In this document: positions 1 through 7,295 of the stretch, piece by piece
Layout of the letters: each line of letters begins with the position of its first letter
Position numbering within the stretch: position 1 is the first letter of the stretch
Assembly (NCBI RefSeq): GCF_008710095.1
Contig: NZ_VYKJ01000009.1
Coordinates: 1-64,000 of the forward strand
Origin: Affinibrenneria salicis
GTDB taxonomy: Bacteria > Pseudomonadota > Gammaproteobacteria > Enterobacterales > Enterobacteriaceae
Direction: 5' to 3'
Length of the DNA stretch: 64,000 nucleotides
Notes under the pieces: generated by a model
Told to the model about the DNA's origin: nothing
Databases searched by the model: none
Seen by the model: only the letters and a program-made list of their open reading frames with translations
Program-made: the position numbers and the translations under genes

Positions 1-362
1 TCGACCAGCTTTCATTACTTCGCTCCGGTGCCCTTAACGGTTCCGGCTCTTCCCGTTTCAGCCTTTTCTTCGGCTTAATGCGCAGGTTCAGCGAAAGCTC
101 ACAGTAAATCCGGTAAACCCTTTTATGATTCCAGCCGAACCCCTTCACATTGCGGAGGTACAGATAGCACAGACCAAAACCCCAGTTTCGTTGGCTGTCG
201 GTAATACACAATAACCACTCTGCAATCTGCTGATTTTCCTCATCAAGTTTCGGCGTATAGCGGTAACAACTTTCACTGACTGAAAATATCTGACAGGCAA
301 AACGAATACTGATATGCCTGTTTTCCACGGCTGCTTTTGCCATCTGCCGACGCTGAGATGGC
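1..362 (-). CDS. IS3-family transposase OrfB, N-terminal part (partial)
   Basis: This is the start of the DDE transposase half of the IS3 element. The translated region begins around GVKPSQRRQMAKAAVEN and continues with the helix-turn-helix-like region (FACQIFSVSESCYRY) and the segment RNWGFGLCYLYLRN that precedes the rve integrase core in this family. The catalytic DDE part lies outside the window. It has no good start of its own. It is probably made by -1 frameshifting from orfA at a run of seven A followed by G (about 372-379, read on the minus strand, A AAA AAG slippery site), giving an OrfAB fusion that catalyses transposition. Confidence 0.8.
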
Positions 363-363
363 T

Positions 364-630
364 TTACCCCTTTTTTTGCATGGCTTCCTGAATAATTTCA
401 GCTTTAAGCCGTTCTTCCGCGTACATCTTTTTGAGGCGACGGTTTTCGTCTTCCAGCGCTTTCAGACGGGTCATGAGGGACGCATCCATCCCGCCGAATT
501 TAGTCCGCCACTTGTAAAAACTGGCGCTGCTGATGCCATGCTCGCGGCACAGTTCAGGCACGGGTGTTCCGGCTTCGGCCTGCCTGAGGATGGCGATGAT
601 CTGGCTGTCGGTAAAACGTGATTTTTTCAT
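364..630 (-). CDS. IS3-family transposase OrfA (helix-turn-helix subunit)
   Basis: This 88-residue protein starts MKKSRFTDSQIIAILRQAEA, the typical opening of the HTH_Tnp_1 family. The helix-turn-helix occupies about residues 8-50 (CREHGISSASFYKWRTKFGG), followed by a leucine-zipper-like stretch (MTRLKALEDENRRLKKMYAE) used for dimerisation in IS3 elements. It binds the element ends and regulates transposition. A purine-rich ribosome-binding site (AGGAG) lies just upstream of the ATG. The gene ends in the A7G slippery run that joins it to orfB. Identity to the family is clear; the precise IS name is not assigned. Confidence 0.88.
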   Translation of the reverse strand: MKKSRFTDSQIIAILRQAEAGTPVPELCREHGISSASFYKWRTKFGGMDASLMTRLKALEDENRRLKKMYAEERLKAEIIQEAMQKKG

Positions 631-700
631 AAGAATCTCCTGCGTTTAGATTACGAGAAAATTCTACTTATGAATACTCTGCTTTTTCGGGGGGATTACC

Positions 701-1228
701 GTGCTCAAGGCCGATGACCGCGCATTTGCGGTGGAAGAGCAGTTTTATCAGGACGTCTTCGCGCAGTTCAGTGGACCGCTGCCGCCAGTGCTGTGGATAC
801 TCAACCAAGTGGACAAAACCGAACCCGCCGAGCAGTGGCGATGGTTGTCGGCTCAGCCCTCGGCGTTACAGGCGGAGCGTATTGCGCAGAAACAGCAGGC
901 TGTGGCACTTCAGTTGCAGATAGCAGAAATAGATATTCTGCCTGTTTCTGTCCGGGGGCGTTACCGGCTGTCGCGCCTGGTGGAGGCCATGATTACCCGC
1001 CTCCCAAAGCAAGCCCGCAGTCCACTTGTGCCTCATCTGCAGAACCGGTATCGCACTGATACCGTTATCAATACCGCCAGCTGCAGCTTTGGCGATGCCG
1101 TGGTAGAGGTGATTGATAACATCATTGACCTCGCACCGCTGCCGCAGGTGGCCCGCACAGCACTGCATGCGGTGACCCACACCGTCGCCCGTGCAGCAGG
1201 CTCCCTCTGGGGATTTTTCTTCAGTTAA
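701..1228 (+). pseudogene. yfjP: YfjP/YeeP-family GTPase, 5' end removed by the IS
   Basis: The readable part (about 175 residues from GTG 701) starts at LKADDRAF and contains NQVDK, which matches the NKxD guanine-specificity motif region of the YfjP/YeeP GTPases found in CP4 prophage-like islands. It then shows the family's C-terminal tail (SFGDAVVEVIDNIIDLAPLP and an alanine-rich segment ending GFFFS). The P-loop and switch regions that should precede this are absent because the IS3 element ends immediately upstream. The remnant cannot be a working GTPase. The GTG is only the first possible codon after the IS and no ribosome-binding site supports it. Confidence 0.8.
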
Positions 1229-1285
1229 CCTCTTCATTTTCGATAAACCTGAAGACGTGTATCGATAAGTTTTTTTGCTCAATGA

Positions 1286-1304
1286 CGATCGATTTTGTCG
1301 ATCG
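1286..1304. promoter_or_regulatory. Inverted repeat CGATCGA-N5-TCGATCG, possible operator
   Basis: A perfect 7-bp inverted repeat (CGATCGA 1286-1292, TCGATCG 1298-1304) is followed at once by another GATCG. It sits in the 210-bp space before the secreted-protein genes of the island, about 135 bp upstream of the ATG at 1441. The position suggests a regulator binding site for that operon. The regulator is unknown, so the role is inferred from symmetry and location only. Confidence 0.4.
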
Positions 1305-1440
1305 AGCCGATCGAAATTCATCGCTGTACCTGATGAATCCCGTGATTACATAATCAACCGGGAATCATAGGGTTATGTTATTTATCCATTAAAAATCAAT
1401 GCGATATATCGCAGGATTTGTCACATACGGAGAAAGTGTC

Positions 1441-1848
1441 ATGAAAACTGTTCTTATCGCGTTCGCCACCCTTGCTGTACTGGCCGCGATGCCCGCTCAG
1501 GCGGCTGATGAGGACGCTATAAAAGTCAATATCGAGAAAAGTGGCTACGAATGCCATGACTGCGTTTATGTCACCGTGACCGCCAGAACAGACAACATTC
1601 AGATAGACAAAATTGATGTTAACCGGGGGCGTTGCCCGCAACTAAAACAGGGAAAGTCAACGTATAACGGGAAGACCACCCCGGAAGGATGGTGGCCCAA
1701 TAAAGGTACGTTTACCCCCCGCAAAATGCAGTTTGCCGAGAGTCTGACCTGGCGTTTCGGAAATCCACTCTGGCAGTCCGGTATCTCGTGTAATTTCCTG
1801 GAGGCCCGGATATTCACCGACCAGGGCACCTTCACCGTCAGTGACTAA
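1441..1848 (+). CDS. Island-encoded secreted protein with a CxxC motif
   Basis: This 135-residue protein has a clear Sec signal peptide (MKTVLIAFATLAVLAAMPAQA, cut before ADED). The ATG at 1441 is preferred over the in-frame ATG at 1399 because it is preceded by GGAGAAAG at proper spacing and begins exactly at the signal sequence. The mature part carries CHDC near its start and two further cysteines, so a periplasmic disulfide or metal site is possible. No family is recognised. It opens a run of four small exported or membrane proteins between yfjP and yfjQ, a position where CP4-type islands usually carry variable genes. Confidence 0.75.
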   Translation: MKTVLIAFATLAVLAAMPAQAADEDAIKVNIEKSGYECHDCVYVTVTARTDNIQIDKIDVNRGRCPQLKQGKSTYNGKTTPEGWWPNKGTFTPRKMQFAESLTWRFGNPLWQSGISCNFLEARIFTDQGTFTVSD

Positions 1849-1920
1849 ATCAGCCCCACTTATCAACAGCCGTTTCCTCTCCCGCCACCAGCGCTATTTA
1901 TTGTTCAAATGGAGTCATGA

Positions 1921-2148
1921 ATGAAACCTTTTATTATCAGTATCTATTGTGTGCTGGCTCTTATCACGGCCATTTATCAGGCTGTATGGGGGACTCAGGC
2001 ATGGCGTGGCCTGGCTTATGCCATCGGACAGGGGCTGGTATGGCCTGCATTCTGGTTCCCTTCACTCGGCAGCATTATCGGCGGGCTCATCTGGATAATC
2101 ATCATCGTGTTCCTGCTCATCCTCGGTTTGTTTATGCGTAAATCGTGA
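1921..2148 (+). CDS. Small inner-membrane protein
   Basis: This 75-residue protein has two hydrophobic segments: residues about 4-22 (IISIYCVLALITAIYQAVW) and about 50-70 (SIIGGLIWIIIIVFLLILGL), ending in basic residues MRKS. This suggests two membrane helices. Its stop codon overlaps the ATG of the next gene (TGATG), so the two are translationally coupled. An overlapping frame starting four bases upstream is a shadow. No function can be assigned from sequence. Confidence 0.7.
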   Translation: MKPFIISIYCVLALITAIYQAVWGTQAWRGLAYAIGQGLVWPAFWFPSLGSIIGGLIWIIIIVFLLILGLFMRKS

Positions 2149-2393
2149 TGATGAAACACAAAGGGCTTTTTCTTGCCTCCCTCCTGCTGTTAACCGCGTG
2201 TGATGAGCCCGGGGGAAAACGTGCCTTTATGCGCGAATGTACCGCTCAGGGTGATACCGCCCTGTGTGACTGTGCCTGGGAGAAACTCGTTCAGCGTTAC
2301 GGTCAGGACTGGGGGAATACCCCCCAAATTTTTACCTCGCCTGATTTTATTGCTTACACCGGTCAGGCTGCTGCTGAATGCATGGCGGAATGA
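2148..2393 (+). CDS. Small lipoprotein with four mature cysteines
   Basis: An 81-residue protein with an N-terminal basic stretch, hydrophobic core and lipobox LLTAC (cleavage before CDEP), so it should be lipidated and anchored in the envelope. The mature part contains an MRECTAQGDTALCDCAWEKL region with several cysteines, resembling small helical disulfide proteins. The start codon overlaps the preceding stop; ATG 2151 is an equally possible start. The frame on 2200-2454 is a shadow. Function unknown. Confidence 0.72.
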   Translation: MMKHKGLFLASLLLLTACDEPGGKRAFMRECTAQGDTALCDCAWEKLVQRYGQDWGNTPQIFTSPDFIAYTGQAAAECMAE

Positions 2394-2450
2394 GAAGGTT
2401 CTCTTTCCGCCAGACAACGCTATTCTTTATAAACATTTACGGACAACTTT

Positions 2451-3287
2451 ATGATTAACAGACAAAAAATCATCCGCGTCACCGGACTGGTGATAGCGTC
2501 CCTGTACCTGATGTTTACCCAACCGGCTGCCGCCACTCCGGCTGACAATCTTCCCCGTCTGACAACCGACAGCAAAGGGCATATGGTCTGCCACCTTTGC
2601 GGGCCGGAGAAAAAGGACAGTTTTTTTCTGGCGGATTACCCCCAGGGATATAAAGTAAAGACCGCCAGCTACAGCAAAATCCAGGATACGAGCCGCTATG
2701 CCATTCTGATGTCTGACAGTGCCCCGGGAGCGGCTGCGAATCAGACGCCTGATTTTTTCTACATTGATAAACTCGCGACAACGCCTGCCATCAGCAGCAT
2801 TCAGTTCGATAATGACCGCTCAAACCTGAGCAGCGCCAGAAGTGTATCGGTAACAGAGAAAAATGGCTTCACGCTGCTCAGCGTTATCTGGAAGAACGGA
2901 GATCGTAATATCTTCTCGCTGGATAATGAAGCACCGGCTTATACAGCCCAGATTCTGCGTTCACAGGACGACAGTCTCTTTTGCCGTAACTGCGGCGGTA
3001 AAGGGAAAGATACGCTGATTAACGGTGCTGACGAGGCTGGATTATATACTCAGCTTATTGATTCGCCGTTCCTCGCCCTGCTGAAGCAGGACGGCGGTAT
3101 TGCCTGCCCTGCCGGTAACTGGTATGTCGTCAGCAAAACCCGTGAACCCCCTGAAATCCGGGAAATCACCGGAGTGGGATGCGATGAAATTGCAGACCTG
3201 AAACCCTCCGTAAAAGCTGGCGTCACAACGCTGAATATCCGCTATATCAATGGTAAGGCGAAAACCCTCACTCTCGAAAATCACTGA
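2451..3287 (+). CDS. Secreted protein with two CxxCG motifs
   Basis: This 278-residue protein starts with a signal peptide (basic MINRQKIIR, hydrophobic VTGLVIASLYLMF, cleavage near AAA-TPA). Two similar cysteine pairs, CHLCG near residue 45 and CRNCG near residue 180, each stand before a GxGK/GPEKKD-like loop. This suggests two related halves, each with a disulfide or a metal knuckle in the periplasm. A third cysteine-containing motif (ACPAGNWYVV) lies near the C-terminus. It closes the island's exported-protein group and is followed by a strong terminator at 3323-3359. The family is not recognised. Confidence 0.75.
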   Translation: MINRQKIIRVTGLVIASLYLMFTQPAAATPADNLPRLTTDSKGHMVCHLCGPEKKDSFFLADYPQGYKVKTASYSKIQDTSRYAILMSDSAPGAAANQTPDFFYIDKLATTPAISSIQFDNDRSNLSSARSVSVTEKNGFTLLSVIWKNGDRNIFSLDNEAPAYTAQILRSQDDSLFCRNCGGKGKDTLINGADEAGLYTQLIDSPFLALLKQDGGIACPAGNWYVVSKTREPPEIREITGVGCDEIADLKPSVKAGVTTLNIRYINGKAKTLTLENH

Positions 3288-3322
3288 TTCACGTACTGCT
3301 CCTGATACTCTCATTAAACCCG

Positions 3323-3359
3323 CAAACGCCCCGCTCGAATGAGCAGGGCGTTTGTTTTT
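3323..3359 (+). terminator. Intrinsic terminator/attenuator upstream of the DUF905 gene
   Basis: A GC-rich stem (CAAACGCCC pairing with GGGCGTTTG, with an inner CGCTC/GAGC pairing) is followed by TTTGTTTTTG. It lies 22 bp before the next ATG (3381), so it either ends the upstream operon or acts as an attenuator within the leader of the DUF905 gene. Confidence 0.75.
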
Positions 3360-3380
3360 GTGCCTGCTAAGGAACTCACC

Positions 3381-3614
3381 ATGCAAAGCATTGACGACTC
3401 ACCGTTACCTCCCGGTTCGTTCACCCGTGAACAGGCAGAGGCTGTGGTGGCGGTTTACCTCAATGTTGCTATCGAAGACGACCAGGGTACACATTTTCGG
3501 CTGGTGATTCGGGACAGCGAGGGGCAGTTGATCTGGCGAGCGTGGAGTTTTGAAGCCAGCGCCGGGGAATGGCTTAACCTCTACATCGCCAGCCACAGAA
3601 TATCCCAACCCTGA
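3381..3614 (+). CDS. ykfF: DUF905 (YkfF-like) protein
   Basis: A 77-residue soluble protein. The pattern [35 protein letters not shown] and [16 protein letters not shown] matches the DUF905 family (YkfF of E. coli CP4 islands) in order and spacing. The ATG at 3381 is chosen because AAGGA precedes it; the track of the frame back to 3339 lies inside the terminator stem. DUF905 proteins have no established biochemical role and are markers of P4-like islands and plasmids. Its leader resembles that of yfjQ directly downstream (terminator, then CTCACCATG). Confidence 0.8.
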   Translation: MQSIDDSPLPPGSFTREQAEAVVAVYLNVAIEDDQGTHFRLVIRDSEGQLIWRAWSFEASAGEWLNLYIASHRISQP

Positions 3615-3643
3615 CTCACCTCAGGCCCCGACCACACCAACCG

Positions 3644-3675
3644 GCCGTGTTCCCTTCGGGATGCATGGCTTTTTT
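3644..3675 (+). terminator. Intrinsic terminator/attenuator upstream of yfjQ
   Basis: GCCGTG (3644-3649) pairs with CATGGC (3664-3669) around an inner CCC-TTC-GGG hairpin and is followed by six T. It lies 36 bp before the yfjQ start. This is the same arrangement as before the DUF905 gene, suggesting that the island genes carry attenuator-type leaders. Confidence 0.7.
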
Positions 3676-3711
3676 GTTTATGCCGTTTCATTAACTACAG
3701 AGGTACTCACC

Positions 3712-4530
3712 ATGCGCTTAGCAAGCCGCTTCGGGCGGATAAACCAGATCCGCCGCGACCGTCCGTTAACCCGCGATGAACTGGCGCACTACGTGCCCAG
3801 CGTCTTCTGCGAAGAAAAACATGAATCCCGCAGCGAGCGTTACACGTACATTCCGACCATCACCCTGCTGGATAACCTACAGCGGGAAGGTTTCCAGCCG
3901 TTCTTTGCCTGCCAGACACGCGTGCGCGACCTGAATAAACGCGACCACACAAAGCACATGCTGCGTCTTCGGCGTGAGGGGCAAATCACCGGTAAACAGG
4001 TCCCCGAAATCATCCTGCTTAACAGTCACGACGGCTCCAGCTCATACCAGATGCTGCCGGGATTGTTTCGCTTTGTCTGCCAGAATGGGCTCGTCTGTGG
4101 CGAAACCTTTGGTGAGGTGCGCGTGCCGCACAAGGGCAATGTGGTGGAGAAAGTCATTGAAGGGGCTTATGAGGTGCTGGGGATATTTGACCGGGTTGAA
4201 GAGAAGCGGGATGCGATGCAATCGCTGCTACTCCCTCCACCGGCACAGCAGGCGTTTGCCAGAGCGGCGCTGACGTACCGCTTTGGTGAAGAGCACCAGC
4301 CGGTAACGGCATCCCAGATACTGACGCCGAGACGCTATGAAGATCGCCAGAACGACCTGTGGTCGGTCTTCAATCGTTGCCAGGAAAACCTGCTGAAAGG
4401 TGGTCTGCCCGGGCGTACCGCGAAGGGCAAACGCAGCCACACCCGCGCGGTTAACGGAATTGATGGCGACATTAAGCTCAACCGGGCTTTATGGGTGATG
4501 GCGGAACAGATGCAGCAGGCTCTGAGCTGA
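3712..4530 (+). CDS. yfjQ: YfjQ-like DUF932 protein
   Basis: This 272-residue protein matches YfjQ/YafZ of E. coli islands: N-terminal RFGRINQIRRDRPLTRDEL, central EIILLNSHDGSSSYQMLPGL with FRFVCQNGLVCG, and C-terminal SHTRAVNGIDGDIKLNRALW. DUF932 spans nearly the full length. Family members occur with antirestriction and toxin-antitoxin genes on islands and plasmids, but the molecular activity is not established. ATG 3712 follows GAGGTACTCACC. The stop overlaps the next ATG (TGATG), so translation of the following small gene is probably coupled. Confidence 0.9.
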   Translation: MRLASRFGRINQIRRDRPLTRDELAHYVPSVFCEEKHESRSERYTYIPTITLLDNLQREGFQPFFACQTRVRDLNKRDHTKHMLRLRREGQITGKQVPEIILLNSHDGSSSYQMLPGLFRFVCQNGLVCGETFGEVRVPHKGNVVEKVIEGAYEVLGIFDRVEEKRDAMQSLLLPPPAQQAFARAALTYRFGEEHQPVTASQILTPRRYEDRQNDLWSVFNRCQENLLKGGLPGRTAKGKRSHTRAVNGIDGDIKLNRALWVMAEQMQQALS

Positions 4531-4784
4531 TGCGGTATGTTCCTGCGGACGCCCGCCAGGCCGGAATATATCCGGTATCTCTGGCGAACCAGCCAGGCTG
4601 CCGCGCCATCTCTGATGACGACCTGTGCGCGTGGTGCCCCCATCTGCTCTACCGCCCCGGCGAACTCAGCCTCTGCCGGTTAAGCCTCACCGACGACCGC
4701 TGGCCCTCACACTGTGATGAATACGGCTATGCGCAATCCTGCCCGTCACTCAGGTTAAACCGGTCTCCCCAACTTAATGAATGA
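4530..4784 (+). CDS. Small cysteine-rich protein coupled to yfjQ
   Basis: An 84-residue frame starting at the ATG that overlaps the yfjQ stop. It contains CRAISDDDLCAWCPHLLYRPGELSLCRL and later cysteines at HCDEYGYAQSC. The even spacing of cysteines suggests a small zinc-binding or disulfide protein. Evidence that it is real: translational coupling, no overlap with other genes, and position in a tightly packed operon just before the antirestriction gene. No family is recognised. A longer version starting at 4491 would overlap yfjQ and is less likely. Confidence 0.55.
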   Translation: MRYVPADARQAGIYPVSLANQPGCRAISDDDLCAWCPHLLYRPGELSLCRLSLTDDRWPSHCDEYGYAQSCPSLRLNRSPQLNE

Positions 4785-4799
4785 ACAAGGAAAAACAAC

Positions 4800-5270
4800 A
4801 TGACCCGCAACACTCTGCCACTCTTCACCCCGGAAGAAAGCGTTCCGCTTGCAGCGCAACATCAGATTAACGCCACGCTCGTACCTGATGAGCAACGTGT
4901 GGGCTTCTGGCGGCAGCACTTCGGCAGCATACCGCAGTGGATAATCCTTGAGCCGACCATCTTCACGTGGATGGACCGCTTCTGCGCAGACTACAACGGC
5001 GGTATCTGGAATTTTTATACTCTCAGCAACGGCGGGGCGTTTATGGCCCCGGACGCGGAGAACAGTGAGTCGTGGTCGCTGTTCAACACTATGAACGGCA
5101 ACGGCGGTGAACTCAGTACCGAAGCTGCCGGAATAGCCGTCTGTCTGATGGCATACAGCCACCACGCCTGCCGTACCGAATGCGACGCCATGACGGAGCA
5201 CTACTACCGCCTGCGCGACTATGCGCTGAACCACGCGGAACGTGGTGCCATCATGCACATCATCGGCTGA
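4800..5270 (+). CDS. yfjX: Antirestriction protein, ArdB/KlcA family (YfjX)
   Basis: This 156-residue protein follows the ArdB/KlcA pattern: [31 protein letters not shown], then [21 protein letters not shown] and the C-terminal [20 protein letters not shown]. Family members protect incoming DNA from type I restriction, probably without direct binding to the enzyme. The gene has AAGGA before its ATG and sits in the usual island order yfjQ-yfjX-yfjY. In this window it lies about 30 kb from a complete CRISPR-Cas locus. Confidence 0.92.
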   Translation: MTRNTLPLFTPEESVPLAAQHQINATLVPDEQRVGFWRQHFGSIPQWIILEPTIFTWMDRFCADYNGGIWNFYTLSNGGAFMAPDAENSESWSLFNTMNGNGGELSTEAAGIAVCLMAYSHHACRTECDAMTEHYYRLRDYALNHAERGAIMHIIG

Positions 5271-5281
5271 GGGATAAGACG

Positions 5282-5761
5282 ATGGAACAACAGTTACCGC
5301 TGTTTGCACGTGAATTAGCCCCTGCTGACCAGCAAACCATCAGGGAAGCCTTAACCCTGCTGGCGTGCCAGCTACGCGAACCTGGCGTGGCATTTACCTC
5401 CAGTAGCTCAGTACGTGACTGGTTGCGTCTGCAGCTCGCGTCACTGGAGCGCGAAGAGTTTACCGCACTCTTCCTCGATAACCAGCATCGCCTGATAGCC
5501 CACGAAACGCTCTTTACCGGCACCATCAACCATACGCATGTCCATCCCCGCGAAGTGGTGAAGACCGGTCTGAAATACAACTGCGCCGCTGTCATTGTCG
5601 CCCATTGCCACCCGTCAGGGCTTGCCGAACCCAGCAAGGCCGATCGTCAGATCACCACGCGTATTCAGCAGGCGCTGGACCTGGTGGATATCCGTCTGCT
5701 GGATCACCTGGTGGTCGGCGGCATGGAAATAGTTTCGTTTTCTGAGAGAGGCTGGATTTGA
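5282..5761 (+). CDS. yfjY: RadC/YfjY-family JAB metalloprotease-fold protein
   Basis: A 159-residue MPN/JAB-domain protein. Visible metal-site elements are the glutamate in [12 protein letters not shown], the HVHPREVVK segment and [14 protein letters not shown], the H-x-HPSG...D signature of RadC-like proteins (usually HNHPSG; here C replaces N). Island copies are short, about 160 residues, and lack the helix-hairpin-helix part of chromosomal RadC. Despite the name, a role in repair is doubtful for the family. It begins 11 bp after yfjX; the upstream in-frame extension to 5180 overlaps yfjX and is rejected. Confidence 0.9.
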   Translation: MEQQLPLFARELAPADQQTIREALTLLACQLREPGVAFTSSSSVRDWLRLQLASLEREEFTALFLDNQHRLIAHETLFTGTINHTHVHPREVVKTGLKYNCAAVIVAHCHPSGLAEPSKADRQITTRIQQALDLVDIRLLDHLVVGGMEIVSFSERGWI

Positions 5762-5775
5762 GGAGAGAAATAGCG

Positions 5776-5997
5776 ATGAAAATCATCAGCAAACGTCAGG
5801 CAATGGCGATATACCGCCAGCATCCGCAGTCCCGGTTATTTCCCTTCTGCACGGGTAAATACACATGGTCCGGCAGTATCTGCCACTACGCTGGACGTGA
5901 GGTCCAGGATATCAGCGGAGTGCTCGCGGTCTTCGCGGAGCGTCGCCAGGACCGCAATGACCCGTATGTCGTATTGCGCAGCGTTACCCTGAATTAA
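5776..5997 (+). CDS. yeeT: YeeT-like DUF987 protein
   Basis: A 73-residue protein with the DUF987 pattern MKIISKRQAMAIYRQHPQSR, LFPFCTGKYTWSG and EVQDISGVLAVFAERRQDR. The ATG at 5776 follows GAGGAGAGAAA. In E. coli CP4-44 the order yeeS-yeeT-yeeU-yeeV is conserved, and the same order is seen here. Function is unknown; the neighbours suggest only that it belongs to the conserved toxin-antitoxin module of such islands. Confidence 0.88.
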   Translation: MKIISKRQAMAIYRQHPQSRLFPFCTGKYTWSGSICHYAGREVQDISGVLAVFAERRQDRNDPYVVLRSVTLN

Positions 5998-6019
5998 CGC
6001 ACAGTTAAGGATTACTTAA

Positions 6020-6406
6020 ATGCAGAACACAACACCTGTAGCAAACCATGATATTGCCGAACCCTGGTGGGGACTTAAACCCACCGTCACGCCGTGTCTT
6101 GGCGCACGGCTGGTACAGGAAGGCAACCGGCTGCATTATCTGGCTGACCGGGCAAGTATCACCGGAACATTCAACAATGAGGATTTACGTCATCTCGACC
6201 AGGCGTTTCCGGTATTGCTTAAACAGCTGGAGTTGATGCTCGTTTCCGGTGAGCTCACCTCCCGCTATCATCACCGCATCACGCTATATCACAATAGACT
6301 GACTTGCGAAGCTGACACACTCGGCTCCTGTGGCTATGTCTACATCGCTATTTATCCCGACCAGCATGAACCCCATCAACTCTACGCTTATCTCTTAAAC
6401 TCATAG
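6020..6406 (+). CDS. cbeA: YeeU/CbeA-family antitoxin
   Basis: This 128-residue protein carries the family signature [52 protein letters not shown] and the C-terminal GYVYIAIYP. In E. coli CbeA counteracts CbtA by stabilising FtsZ and MreB bundles rather than by binding the toxin (type IV system). It lies immediately upstream of the toxin gene, with 10 bp between them, in the usual antitoxin-first order. The length and motifs look intact. Confidence 0.9.
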   Translation: MQNTTPVANHDIAEPWWGLKPTVTPCLGARLVQEGNRLHYLADRASITGTFNNEDLRHLDQAFPVLLKQLELMLVSGELTSRYHHRITLYHNRLTCEADTLGSCGYVYIAIYPDQHEPHQLYAYLLNS

Positions 6407-6416
6407 AGCAAACATC

Positions 6417-6746
6417 ATGCAAACCTTATCATCACACCCGACACGGGCGACTCAGCCCAATCTGTCACCCGTTGAAACCTGGCAACGGCTGCTGACTCAT
6501 CTGTTATCGCAGCACTATGGCCTGACGTTGAATGACACACCGTTCAGTAATGAAACCACCATACGAGAACATATTGATGCTGGAGTATCGCTCAGCGATG
6601 CGGTGAACTTTCTTGTCGAAAAATACGGGCTTGTCCGTATCGACCAAAAGGGATTTTCGTGGCAAGAACAAACCCCCTATATTTCCATAGTGGATATTCT
6701 GCGAGCAAGGCGCTCTACCGGCTTGCTAAAAACTAATGTGAAATAA
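6417..6746 (+). CDS. cbtA: YeeV/CbtA-family toxin targeting FtsZ/MreB
   Basis: A 109-residue protein with the family pattern [25 protein letters not shown], then [28 protein letters not shown] and [17 protein letters not shown]. CbtA of E. coli inhibits polymerisation of FtsZ and MreB. This copy is somewhat shorter than the E. coli protein (124 residues) at the C-terminus but retains the conserved core. It is the last recognisable gene of the CP4-like block. Confidence 0.9.
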   Translation: MQTLSSHPTRATQPNLSPVETWQRLLTHLLSQHYGLTLNDTPFSNETTIREHIDAGVSLSDAVNFLVEKYGLVRIDQKGFSWQEQTPYISIVDILRARRSTGLLKTNVK

Positions 6747-7023
6747 ACGCCTAAATACAGAGCAGACTAAAGGAAAGCAAAATGCTAATCTCACAGACGA
6801 AGAGACTTCTACTGTAACCTCCCCTCCCCTGCAAAAAACCTGACATTTTCTTTTAGGACCAATAATGGGACCAAATTGAAAATTGAATTGAAGATTACAA
6901 AAAATTAAACAACAAGTTACGCAACCAATTCAGACTCCCCCAGCGTCGCGACGACTGCAACGACGTGTCAGCGACTGCATCCATGTCGCGTCATCCTGCC
7001 TGCTGAATAGTTCGCGTTCGTCA

Positions 7024-7280
7024 ATACAGTTCTACCTGTATGCTTACACTTATGACATTTTCCAGGCTGAAGATGAAGATAAAGCAACGGAAACACGTCA
7101 TCAGGGCGCTGTCGCCACGGCAGGGATTGCCAGGGAATCGGCTGCTGGAGCAGGTGTTGCGGCTATGGCGTTTGCGACGCCACCGCTCCGATATGCGTCA
7201 GCGTCGCAGCGTTGATAGGTGGAGTACTGGCTGCAGCAAGCACAAAAATGTTATATGGAACAATTTATACGGTGCCTTAA
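7024..7280 (+). pseudogene. Frameshifted C-terminal remnant of a possible secreted effector
   Basis: From 7027 one frame reads QFYLYAYTYDIFQAEDEDK, then an AVATAGIARESAAGAGVAA stretch. At about 7195 the sense moves by -1 to VSVAALIGGVLAAASTKMLY and stops at 7278-7280, 15 bp before the ATG of the next gene. The alanine/glycine-rich hydrophobic segments look like the membrane-active end of a toxin. The upstream body of the protein is absent. Toxin identity is inferred from composition and from the immunity-like gene directly downstream; no homologue is recognised. Confidence 0.35.
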
Positions 7281-7295
7281 AGGGAAAATCTGTGC

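Larger units (their letters stand above)
1..698 (-). mobile_element. IS3-family insertion sequence (IS407-like group), right part only
   Basis: The two overlapping reading frames on the minus strand are a classical IS3-family orfA and orfB, and the element runs off the left edge of the window. It lies head-on against a yfjP-type GTPase gene whose first part is missing, so the insertion split that gene. The exact terminal inverted repeat was not established; the boundary is placed at about 690-700 because the GTPase homology starts at the codons around 701. Group assignment comes from the look of the OrfA helix-turn-helix and leucine-rich tail, without a database comparison. Confidence 0.8.
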
